Below, piece after piece: positions 48,267 through 58,774 of a DNA stretch of 64,000 bases (positions are counted from its first letter, which is position 1; every line of letters begins with the position of its first letter). Source of the stretch: Papaver somniferum (taxonomy: Eukaryota; Streptophyta; Magnoliopsida; Ranunculales; Papaveraceae); the NCBI RefSeq assembly GCF_003573695.1, contig NC_039368.1, positions 78,258,374-78,322,373 of the forward strand, given 5' to 3'. A program made the position numbers and the translations under genes. The notes under the pieces were generated by a model. It was given only the letters and a program-made list of their open reading frames with translations, was not told where the DNA came from and searched no databases.

Positions 48267-49449
48267 GTGGTCTGCTACTACATTTTCTGCACCTTTTTTT
48301 ATCTCTAACGTCTAAGGAAAATTCATGCAACAATAGGATCCATCTAATCAATCTAGGTTTAGTATCCTTCTTGGAAAGAAGATACTTCAAAGCAGCATGA
48401 TCAGTAAAGATTATGACCTTAGAACCTAAGATATAGGATCTAAACTTGTCTAAGGCAAACACAATAGCTAATAGTTCCTTCTCCGTAGTGGTATAATTCA
48501 ACTGGGCATCATTCAGAGTTTTGCTAGCATAGTAAATCACATGAAGTAACTTACTTTCTCGCTGACCTAGCACAACACCAATAGCATAATCTGAAGCATC
48601 ACACATGATCTCAAAGCGTAGGTTCCAGTTGGGTGCCTGGACTATGGGGGCGGTAGTGAGTAAAGTCTTAAGCTTCTCAAAAGCCTCTAAACAAGCATCA
48701 TCAAAGACAAACTTAACGTCTTTTGCAAGCAAATTGCAAAGAGGTCTGGAAATCAAGTTAAAATCCTTAATGAATCGACGATAAAAACCTGCATTCCCTA
48801 AGAATGACCTAATATCTCTTACGGTTTTTGGGACCTATAAAGTTTTAATAAGGTCAACTTTGGCTCTGTATACCTCTATACCCTTCGAAGATACGATATG
48901 CCCTAGAACAATTCCTGAACGAACCATGAAGTGACATTTCTCCCAATTAAGCACTAAATTCTTTTCCTTACACCTAGTCAAAACTAATGACAAATGATGC
49001 AAGCACTCATCGAAAGACGAACCAAACACTGAAAAATCATCCATAAAGACCTCTAAGAACCGTTCTACCATGTCAGAAAATATGCTCAACATACAACGCT
49101 GAAAGGTCGCAGGGGCATTACATAGCCCGAAAGGCATGCGTCTATACGCAAAGGTACCAAAGGGACAGGTAAAAGTGGTTTTCTCTTGGTCTTCTGGGGC
49201 AATAACAACCTGATTATAACCGCAGTATCCATCTAAAAAGCAATAATGGCTACGTCCAGCTAATCTCTCTAGCATTTGGTCGATGAAGGGAAGGGGAAAG
49301 TGGTCCTTCCTAGTGACCTTGTTCAATTTCCTATAGTCAATACAGACACGCCAACCCGTGGTCACCCGGGTTGGGATTAACTCATTGTTATCATTCTGGA
49401 CTACAGTAATACCGATTTCTTGGGAACAACCTGAACGGGGCTGACCCAC
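48259..49449 (-). pseudogene. Athila reverse transcriptase and RNase H (broken)
   Basis: The RT palm runs from WRVCIDYRKLNKVTRKDHFP (about 49350) through QMLERLAG and RRMPFGLCNAPATFQRCM to the catalytic FMDDF (about 49035-49050). After a break near 48830, RNase H reads [16 protein letters not shown] (about 48600), [20 protein letters not shown] and [16 protein letters not shown] (about 48340). Individual domains are well preserved, but the single polyprotein frame is interrupted. Confidence 0.9.
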
Positions 49450-50405
49450 TTACTGTCTGAAATGGGGTAGATAATGCCTGCATCTAACAGCTTAAGAACC
49501 TCGGTTCGAACTACTTCTTTCATATTAGGGTTCAGTCGACGTTGCATCTCCCTAGAAGGTTTGGTGTCACTCTCTAAATAGATATGATGCATACAATCAG
49601 TAGGACTTATACCCTTAATGTCTGCTATGGTCCACCCTAAAGCTTCCTTGTTATTCTGAAGGACAGTCACTAGCCTACTTTCCTGATCACTATCCAAGTC
49701 GGATGCTATAATCACAGGTAAAGTTTCAGATGGGCCTAAAAACACATACTTCAGGGAATCTGGTAATGGTTTAAGGTCCAACTTAGGAGGCTTTTCTAAC
49801 GAAGGAACTAGGGTAGACTCAGAAACGGGTAGAGGTTCGAACTTAGGTTTCCAGCCATTACTAGTGTCTATCAAAGGGGTTGAATCTAACAAAGCATTCA
49901 CCTCATTAATCACATCGTCATCATCAAAATCAATCCCAAAGTGGGCTAGGCATTTCTCTAATGGATCTTCTAACAAAGTGTTTGGTAATGACTCCTCGAC
50001 TAATGTTCCTATCATGTTCACCTCTTCTATGTTCGAGTCATCTAGTTCAGAGGGTAGCTTACTAATATTAAAAATGTTCAGCTCAATAGTCATATTACCA
50101 AAAGACAAATTCATAATACCATTTCGACAGTTAATGATCGCATTGGATGTAGCTAAAAACGGGCGACCTAAAATCACTGGTATTTGGTTCTCTGGGTCAG
50201 GGACAGGTTGGGTATCTAGGATAACAAAATCCACTGGATAAATAAACTTGTCGACCTCAATAAGAACGTCCTCGATCACACACGAGGAATTTTAACGGAC
50301 CTATCAGCTAACTGAAGTGTCATCTGGGTAGGTTTCATCTCACCAAGTCCTAGCTTAAGGTACACATGGTATGGCAGTAAGTTCACACTGGCTCCTAAGT
50401 CAAGC
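49401..50405 (-). pseudogene. Athila protease and linker (broken)
   Basis: The aspartic protease active-site block [11 protein letters not shown] is at about 50402-50370. A stop at about 50283 separates it from the downstream part IEVDKFIYPVDFVILD ... VILGRPFLATSNAIIN (50250-50140). A long linker leads into the RT start WVSPVQVVPKK at about 49430. Confidence 0.82.
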
Positions 50406-52370
50406 AAAGCTTTCTCGACACGGTTTACCTATTGTGCAAGAAATAGTAGGGGACCCTGGGTCTTTATACTTAGGAGTAGTGGTATTCTGAATAATAGAAC
50501 TCACATGACTAGCTAGGAAGGCTTTCTTCTGGACACTAAGTTTTCGCTTTCGCGTACACATATCCTTAAGAAACTTGGCATAAGCGGGAATCTGCTTAAT
50601 CGCATCTAACAATGGGAGGTTGATAGTAACCTGCTTAAAAACCTCCAATATATCATTAAAGTTGGACTCCCTCTTAGTTGGAACTAGCAGCTGGGGGAAC
50701 GGGGCTCTGGGAACAAAGCCGGGCTCAGCAGGACCCTCATTGGTCTCTTTGGAGACTCTATCAGTCTCCTCATTTTCTGGCTCAGAAGGGTGAACTACAA
50801 CATGTTCACTATCAGGCATGGCAACCTTATTGTCAACTTTCTTTCCACTCCTAAGGGTTGTTATAGAATTCACATGATTGTACGATTTCTCTCCTTTAGG
50901 GTTAGGATCAGTTTGACTAGGGAATCTTCCATCTTCTCTTTCACTAAGAAACTTAGCTATTTGGCCGACTTGAAGTTCTAAGTTAGCAAGAGACTGGGAA
51001 TTATTCTTAAAATTCTGCCTGGTTTCTTCTTGAAAACCACAGTGGTTCTTTGATAACATCTCATGGTTCTTTGCTAACATAGTAAGGGTTTCTTCTAAGG
51101 TGGAGATCTTTTTCTCATTCTGAAACTGGGGTTGACCTGAAGAGTTCTTAGCATAACCAAAACCTGGGGAGGCTGAGAATTACTAGACTGTCCTTGATTC
51201 TGACCCTTAGACCAAGAAAAATTAGGATGGTTTCTCCAACCAGGGTTGTAAGTCTCTGAGTATGGGTCAAACTTCTGTCGGTTCTCAAACCTAGCATTGT
51301 TATAGACACATGGGCTTGCTCTTCACTAACCTGACCTTCCCAAAACGAGTTATTGGGTTCTACTCCACAACTAGACACTTGAGAGGCTCTAAACCTATCA
51401 TCAGGTTCAACAAGAGACCTATGTTTAGGATGATTCAATTCCAAAGCTTCTAACCTTCTAGACAAAGCAGCAAACTTAGCATCAGACCCGAAGCTTGTAT
51501 CTACCACATTGGTGCTACTTCTATTGACCAAGAGTCTTTTGGGGGGTTCAACACAAGACTCCCACTGTTGGGATTTTTCAGGACAACTCCTAAGAAGGTG
51601 AAAGCATCATCAACACTTTTACTAGTGAACTCACCAGCGCACATAGACTCAACCATGGCTTTGGTTGAATAGTCTAAACCATCATAAATAATCTCTACGA
51701 GTTTCATTATCAAATCCATGGTGAGGACACTGGGATAGGAGATCATTGAATCTCTCTAAGAACCTAAAAGAGACTCTCTCTTGTTGCACACTAGCACTAA
51801 TTTTCTGCCTAACAGTTTTATGCTTAGGGTAGAATTTCATATAGAAAGCAGCAATAAGTTCCTGCCATGTTTCAATGGATTCAGATGGTAGGTTGTTCAG
51901 CCAGGTCTTGGCTTTATCTCTCAAGGAAAAGGGAAACATCTTAAGTTTCAAGACTTCATCAGTAAGGTCTTTTATTCTAATTGTCCCACAAATTTCCTCA
52001 AAGTCCCTAATATGAAAATAAGGGTTCTCATCATCTTTCCCTAAGAATATAGGGATCATCTGAAGAATACTAGGTTTTATCTCGAAATTAGCCGTAGTGG
52101 CTGGCAATTTAATGCACGAAGCTCGGGTGGACCTAGTTGGGAACATGTAATCTTTCAAAGTTCCATGCTGGCACAACTGAAGTACTAGGGGTATTTTCCT
52201 CACGAAGAGACAGATTCTCAAAACTGAAGTTTCCAAAAACAGGGCTCTCAAAAGAAGAGTCTTCGATCTCCCCGCTTTCACAAGAAGAACTACTAGGTTT
52301 ATCACTAATCAAACGACCTAGAGTGTTTCTTTTCCAAGCCCGCTCATTAATAACCTTGGGAATACACTAG
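50400..52370 (-). pseudogene. Athila gag (broken)
   Basis: The frame opens near 52355 (NERAWKRNTLGRLI). It breaks at a stop near 52147 and continues with PSILQMIPIFLGKDDENPYF, then KMFPFSLRDKAKTWLNNLPS and AAFYMKFYP, the retrotransposon gag signature. Further pieces include IIYDGLDYSTKAMVESM, typical of Athila gag. Later frames (51080-50400) carry LANLELQVGQIAKFL and KAFLASHVSSII. No zinc knuckle was found. Confidence 0.85.
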
Positions 52371-53440
52371 AGAAACAAAAGAAAAAGAAAGAAATCCTAA
52401 AAGGAAGGGAAGTTCTATGCAAACAAAAACAAGGCTGACTCCACCAAAGTAAACCTAAAGATTTCTAGCAAACAAAAAGCATGATGGCTCCACTTAGATT
52501 GTTACTAGACCAGTTTCTAATCCTTCGAAAGGGAATTCGTTACAACTTAAGCAAACTCCTCTGGAATCAATCCGAGTTTAAGTAAGTTGAATCGAGACGA
52601 GGGAAGCTCAATGGAGCTTTGATACCCAAGGCCTCACCGGCGTTACAAGGCGGCGTATTCAACTCACAGAAACCATCATGAACTTTGAAGCATGCTTAAA
52701 AGAGTAACCAATATTTTTCGAATGACTTTCCTATTAAGCTCGTTACCCTATAGGTCTCGTTCTAGTCAAATTGTAGGCTTAGGTTCGCGTTTGGTTTCGT
52801 TTTCCTAAGGCGGGCAAGAAGGGAACGGTGATGAAATCCGAACCCTTATCTTGTATGGCCAGTCCTTGCCCTTTACTAGGAAATTAAAGCAGCCATTTTC
52901 AAATCCTCAGCATATGCAATCGAGGGAATATAGTAACTCGCTAACATGGGATTCTCGAGTGTTTCGACAAACTTACCTCCCGTACCAGACAGGGGATGAA
53001 CCGCTGAAGTCAAATCGGGCCACGACTCCTATGTCATGTACGAACCCGAGAGGCCGAGGCGATATCGTAATCGCCGTCCTTCACTGCAAACAATTTATAT
53101 TTAAACTACCCTTCTGTAGGGTTTAAAAAAAAAAGTCCCAAAGTCCACAGTCCAAAGTCCGAAAATAAAGTCCAAAAGAAAAAGATAATCTGAAAGAAAT
53201 TCTAAAAAAAATATTGTTTCTCTCTCTCTCTCTTTTTTTTTTAATTAATTTTTATTCTCCTTTCCTTTCGCTCCTTTCGCTTTGCTTTTACTCCAAATCT
53301 TTAAGTATTCACCGAAAGCTTTGGCAAATTTTTCTTTCGCTCCAAATTCCAAAATCTGTAAGGAAAAGACAAAAACCAAAACGTAAAGAAGAACAAATAA
53401 AATAAAAATGAAAAAACAAATAAAAACCTAAAAAAAAAAT
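52371..53440 (-). other. Athila 5' untranslated region
   Basis: This is about 1.07 kb between the 5' LTR and gag. I see no good tRNA-complementary primer binding site next to the LTR; instead there is an A/T run (plus AAAAAAAAAT). CT-rich and AAAGTCC-rich simple sequence lies at 53125-53240. Confidence 0.55.
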
Positions 53441-54619
53441 TGCTGATATTTTTCAATAATGTTGTAGTAATAAGTTCATTGAGACTTGTGAAAGCAAAAG
53501 ATTTTAGACTTATAAAACTTAAAAATAGAAAACTTATTGCAAAATTGATTTCAAGATATTAAAAGTAACCAAGACACTAGATTCCACTATTACACATGAA
53601 TGAACGATACCAAATATGTTTCAAAACTCTAACTATCCTTTAAGTCCTTTATTTCTTAATTTACACATAATCAAACATATTCCCAAATATTAATTGTATT
53701 CCCGAAGAATAGACTATCAATAAATTAAACAAAGTATAATCTATCAAATTGAATCACAAGTAATTAAGAAAATTATGTGAACATTTAGAACTCCGCAAAA
53801 GCGGTGATTGAATGAATTATAAATTGTAAATTAGAGAAAATAAAATTGTTACCAATCATTCATGCATATATAGCTTCATCCATTGCCTTAGTTGGACGAG
53901 AATTAGCTCATCATCATGGAAACACGCTCAAAATTCATTTTTATTTCTCAAAGGGTGTTTACAAAGATGAAATGAGAGCAACAATGATAAAACAATGATT
54001 TTATTTTCTCTCCCAAAAACTCTCACCAAATGTGCTCTCTAGCTCTCTATTTATACACACAAATACACATCACTCAAATATATTCTTCAATAACTCCAAA
54101 ATCTTCTTCTTTTTAATTAAAAATATCTTCAGAATTTTTCCTTCTCTTTATTCTATATATTTCTTTACTAAACCCATATATTCTTTAATTCGCAGAATAA
54201 AATCCAAGACAAAATCTTCTAAGGATTTCTTTCTTGTTTAACACAGGATAACTTCCTTTTTCTTCAAAACTTCATGTTTGTAAGGCAAGAAGATATTCTT
54301 ATCTTAAAGATAATAAATCCTTTAACGTAGAATCCAAATTTCCCGCCAATTTTTCTTTTCAAATCAAGGAAGAATATGGAGCCCCCTTAATCAGTAATGG
54401 GGTGCGATTAGCAGTTGGTTCCCTTGGGTGCCCCTTATCAGTTAGGTGCTAACATGTGTCATCCGGGGGTCCAAATAGCACTTTTTGAGCAACTTTTTCC
54501 ACACAAGTGTATTTCTCCAAAAACACCTACACAAACATAAAAACACCATAATAAGTACAAAATCAAGCACTAGCAATAGAGACACTGAGGACAATTCAGA
54601 CACAAAAATGTGTCTATCA
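53441..54619 (-). repeat. 5' LTR of the Athila-type element
   Basis: It is 1179 bp, colinear with the LTR at 44559-45744 apart from small indels. Near 54430 the two copies differ by a short replaced stretch (GTCCAAAACTGAGATT versus ATCAGTTAGGTGC). Confidence 0.93.
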
Positions 54620-55772
54620 ACCCGTTGGTGGGAAACTAGATAATTGCGGTTTATCTTTGTTTTCGATTGATTTGATTGACTAGCGGTGGTTGAAATCTGA
54701 TTGCACCTAGTTTGTTTATTCTTGAGAATCTTCTCTATAAGATTCACTCAAACTAGTTCAGAGTTTCGACAGTGATCTTTAGACTGTTGTTAGTTCTAAA
54801 GACAAACTTGTGATAATCCATTGTTAACAGACTCCGTTCTGTGCGTGGTTGATCACAAGAGATTCAAGTGATTGTGTGCAGGTGTTTATTGAAGATTTAA
54901 GAATATTTGAAGACAAAGAAGATATTGAAGATCTGACTTGGGTTTTATAATCTTTGGTGTGCACCATACTTGTTTGGGAAAAGAGGATCCAATTAATAAT
55001 CGATTTATCCTTGTGGTAGATTGGATTGATTAATTGAGTAGATCGGCATCAACACGATTCTTCGGATTAAAGGTGTTGTTGGCTTAATCTTAACCGATTA
55101 CCTTTGGGTGATTGAACATAAGATAGATCTAGACCCGACGAAGGAGTTTATGTTGAGATAAACGGAAGAGCCTTTGTCTGACTCATATCACTTGGTTGAA
55201 TAGAGTTGATACCAAACAGATTTCTTGTTCCTTTACTGTTTGGAATACGAACCAAAGGGATTGTTCCAAGTACGTAACTTATTCACAATTCGGATGCGTG
55301 GGAATACAGATGGAACTAGGTATACTATAGAGTTAGGTACTTGGTCTCAACTATACGAAGTTAGGTGTAATTTTGTGTAGCGGCTTAATCCTGAGAGTAT
55401 TCAATTATGTACTAGGTCCCGAGGTTTTTCTGCATTTGCGGTTTCCTCGTTAACAAAATCTTGTTGTGTTATTTACTTTTATTTTCCGCATTATAATTGT
55501 TTTATTATAATTAAAGTAAATTACACAAACGCTAATTCATATTTACTTGATAAGCAATCCTATTGTGTTTGGTTAAGTCCGAACCTTTATATCAAGTAAA
55601 CATACTTCGTTGTTGTATTGTCTCGATCTCGTATCCATAGACGATCACACGAAGTGTAAACCTATTAGTTGTATTGTGTCGACTCAGTCCATAGACAATC
55701 ACTTTCGGATAAAGGATTTATAGGTAGGAAAAGTTTCAGCTTGAGGTATATTTGGGTACCCTCGCCTTTTCA

Positions 55773-55882
55773 AAAAAATCTAAACCACTTTCATCAGCTT
55801 CAAACTCATTATCACTATCTAAGTTTCGATTGAGTTGAGAACTTGAACTTTCACCACGGCTTAACCTTTTCATAGAAGCCAT
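55773..55882 (-). pseudogene. F1 ORF2, start portion
   Basis: The ATG at 55882 opens a frame beginning MASMKRLSRGESSSS, then NLDSDNEFEADESG. It is cut at 55773 by the F2 solo LTR. The continuation lies at 42904 leftward. The acidic, serine-rich start is usual for ORFs of this domain family. Confidence 0.6.
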
Positions 55883-56138
55883 TTTTGAACCCAAACACAA
55901 CAGAGAGGATGAACAACTTACTTGGTTCGTGAACTATTGTTGATGGTGGAGTTCCAAACCGGTGACCAAAGTGAGAAACGTTCTTGACCCAACATGCAAA
56001 AGCTTCTTCTGATTTTGAACTGTGAAGAGAAGGTGAAAAGAACGAAGTAGAGAAGAAAAATTTCTCTTTTAATGTGTCAATCAGTGAACTTGAGCTGGTT
56101 CGAGTGCGTTCTGGAATTAAAACATATGAGAACTAAGT

Positions 56139-56933
56139 TTAAGTAGAGTCCTCCACGCGTGTGCAAGAGGGACTTGTTTGGAAAACCAAGAAGTATTTGG
56201 AATATAAACTCAACAAATAACCCTCTTGAGATGAGACCCGTGGACACAAGGACACAGTGGATGACATCCATGAGAGGGTATCTTTCCAGCAACTCTTACA
56301 ACCTCCAAAAAAGAGTGAAACCCAGAACATTATTTTTCTAATTTTATCAAAGAATTTCAAGAGAGCCCAAAGTAAATTGAGTTTCTGTTTTCCTGTTTTC
56401 CATCTTATAAGGAACAACTTCAGCAGATAGTTTTTAGTACAGTAGGGGGAAACCCTTTTGACAAAAAGAGACATCCTGACTTCTTTAAAAGAGACGATAC
56501 TACTACTATCTTGATATGAATTATCAGGGATTGAGAAATGAATTGATTCATGCTTTGAGGTGATATACTCAGATGACTGAGATTTAAACTCTTCTTTCAA
56601 ATCATTTAGTTTGTTACAACTAATTGGATTACCCAGAGGAGGAGCAATGCTCTCACTGGTTAGTAAATCAATGTCGACCTCAACATAAATGTTATTCATC
56701 ATAACTTGATTTATCTTGTCAAGATAATCGTGTTCTTTCTGGAGATATGACTCAACATCAGACGATAAGCTTTCAAGTTTCTTTTTAATTCCTGAAAAAA
56801 CTTCAATGGATTTTAGACCTGGTGGAGGTTTGGATAGAATTTCTTCTATAGATTTAATTAAATCAGACATGGAAGCAACTTCTGGAATCCCTGGATCTGG
56901 TGGTGCATTTATTGAGATATCACTTATGTCCAT
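56139..56933 (-). CDS. F1 ORF1, unknown protein with coiled-coil-like N-half
   Basis: The frame of 264 codons starts MDISDISINAPPDPG about 60 bp after the primer binding site. The first 150 residues are hydrophilic with heptad-like spacing (SIEEILSKPPPG ... IKKKLESLSSDVESYLQ ... KINQVMMNN), so an oligomerising role like a reduced gag is possible. From about residue 155 (VRMSLFVKRV) the composition changes to hydrophobic and cysteine-rich, which suggests a frameshift near 56470 with nonsense coding beyond. No zinc knuckle or catalytic motif is visible. I do not recognise a family. Confidence 0.5.
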   Translation of the reverse strand: MDISDISINAPPDPGIPEVASMSDLIKSIEEILSKPPPGLKSIEVFSGIKKKLESLSSDVESYLQKEHDYLDKINQVMMNNIYVEVDIDLLTSESIAPPLGNPISCNKLNDLKEEFKSQSSEYITSKHESIHFSIPDNSYQDSSSIVSFKEVRMSLFVKRVSPYCTKNYLLKLFLIRWKTGKQKLNLLWALLKFFDKIRKIMFWVSLFFGGCKSCWKDTLSWMSSTVSLCPRVSSQEGYLLSLYSKYFLVFQTSPSCTRVEDST

Positions 56934-56983
56934 ATCAGATCGCTACAAACACATACTTGTAAGGTCCTTAACGTGTTTGCCTT

Positions 56984-56994
56984 CTCTGATACCA
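56984..56994 (-). other. primer binding site of the F1 element
   Basis: The minus-strand TGGTATCAGAG lies two bases inside the LTR end. It matches the 3' end complement of plant initiator-Met tRNA, the usual primer of many plant LTR elements. Confidence 0.85.
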
Positions 56995-58774
56995 CTTGAA
57001 AATGCGGGGGTCTAACAACCACACCCAACAATTCGTTTGGCAATATGAGAGGAATTACTCCAATACACTTTCTAGAGAATTAACTAGACAGTCAGACTCA
57101 ATCTAGAATAAAGTATATCAAAGATTTTAATATCTCTAACTCTTAATTCAATCCGCAATCAGCAAATAGAAACCTGCGAGCCCGATTGAATAAGAGGAGT
57201 AACTTGAACGGCACCAAAGACCAATGTTCAGGCGCCAATCAATGTAAATCAACAACCAAAGGTTGGATATTCTAATTGATTGATCTTAACGCACAACCTG
57301 TGATATTTCAATTATATAAAAAAATATAATGCGGAAAAGAAATAACACAGACACCATAATTTTGTTAACGAGGAAACCGCTAATGCATAAAAACCCCGGG
57401 ACCTAGTCCAGATTGAACACTACACTGTATTAAGCCGCTACAGACACTAGCCTACTACCAATTAACTTCGGACTGGACTGTAGTTGAACCCTAATCAATC
57501 TCACACTAATTCAAGGTACAATTGCGCTTCTTACGTCTCTGATCCCAGCAGGATACTACGCACTTGATTCCCTTAGCTGATCTCACCCACAACCAAGAGT
57601 TTCTACGACCCAAAGTCGAAGACTTGATAGACAAATATGTCTCACATAGAAAAGCCTATATGATTGAATAAATCTGTCTCCCACAGAAATACCCAAGAGT
57701 TTTTGTTTCGTCTTTTGATAAATCAAGGTGAACAAGAACCAATTGATAAACCGGACTTACATTCCCGAAGAACAACCTATAATTATCAATCACCTCACAA
57801 TAAACTTAATCGACTAGCGAAACAAGTTATTGTGGAATCACAAACGATGAGACGAAGTGTTTGTGATTACTTTTCTATCTTGCCTATCAGAGTATAAAAC
57901 CTCGAGCCAATTATTTCAATTTTACTCAACACGATAGAAACAACAAGATCAGATCACGCAACTACAAAGATAATAGTTGAGTCTGGCTTCACAATCCCAA
58001 TGAAGTCTTCAAGTCGTTAACCTACAGGGTCTTGAGAAGAAACCTAAGGTTAAAGGAGAATCGACTCTAGTTATGCAACTAGTAACACACATGAGGTGTG
58101 GGGATTAGGTTTCCTAGTTGATAGAGTTCTCCTTTATATAGTTTTCAAATCAGGGTTTGCAATCCAAGTTACCTTGGTAACAAAGCATTCAATATTCACA
58201 GTTAGATAAAAAACCTGATTCAACTAAGCTAATATCTTTCAACCGTTAGATCGAACTTATCTTGTTACACACAAATGAAATGTACCCTCATTTAGGTTTA
58301 TGTAACTGTACCTAAACGTGTACACCATGTTGGTTCACAACTAGTTAACCAAGGTTAGCCATATAATTACTCCCATATCAACCTTATTCATCTCAATCAT
58401 AACTAGTTCAAATGACTCAAATGAAACTAGTTAAAGAGTTGTTCAATTGTTATAAAAAACACAATTGAAATCAAATCGGTTTGATTCACTTGAATCAATC
58501 ATGAACATTATAACCACGTTTTGCAAAGATTCTATTCCTTATAATTTAAATGTTTAAGTCCATGAACTGACCGATTTGACAAAATAACCAGCTTAAGTAT
58601 GCGTACGGGTATGCGTACTTAAGTAACCGGATTTGAGTTTGTTAAGTTTCCAAACTCAGCAGAAATTTTCGGTTCGAAAACTTCCGTCAGTATGCGTACG
58701 GGTAGTTATACTTAAGGTGACTAGTTTAGGAGTTTGTAATTCCCAAACTCAGCAGATATTTTCGGTTCGAAAAT

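Larger units (their letters stand above)
44559..54619 (-). mobile_element. complete Ty3/gypsy element, Athila-type, 10.06 kb
   Basis: Two LTRs (44559-45744, 53441-54619) start TGCTGATATTTTTC and end GTGTCTATCA. The perfect 5-bp duplication ACCCG lies at 44554-44558 and 54620-54624. The minus-strand order gag, protease, reverse transcriptase, RNase H, integrase and the block FPLPFIDQMLERLAG mark an Athila/Tat-like lineage. The LTRs differ by roughly 3-4% in the first 330 bp, so the insertion is fairly young. Numerous stops and frameshifts make it non-autonomous. No envelope-like ORF was found. Confidence 0.95.
42905..55772 (+). mobile_element. F2-family solo LTR, split by an Athila element
   Basis: The ends are TGTTAGAGCATTGCTCGGTT (42905) and CTCGCCTTTTCA (55772), flanked by AAAAC and AAAAA. 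Without the Athila insert the LTR is about 2.8 kb. It cuts ORF2 of the F1 element. The start and the block around GAGGTTTTTCTGCATTTGCG (about 55420) are shared with F1, but the middle is unrelated, so F2 is treated as a sister family. No F2 internal region is present. Confidence 0.82.
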
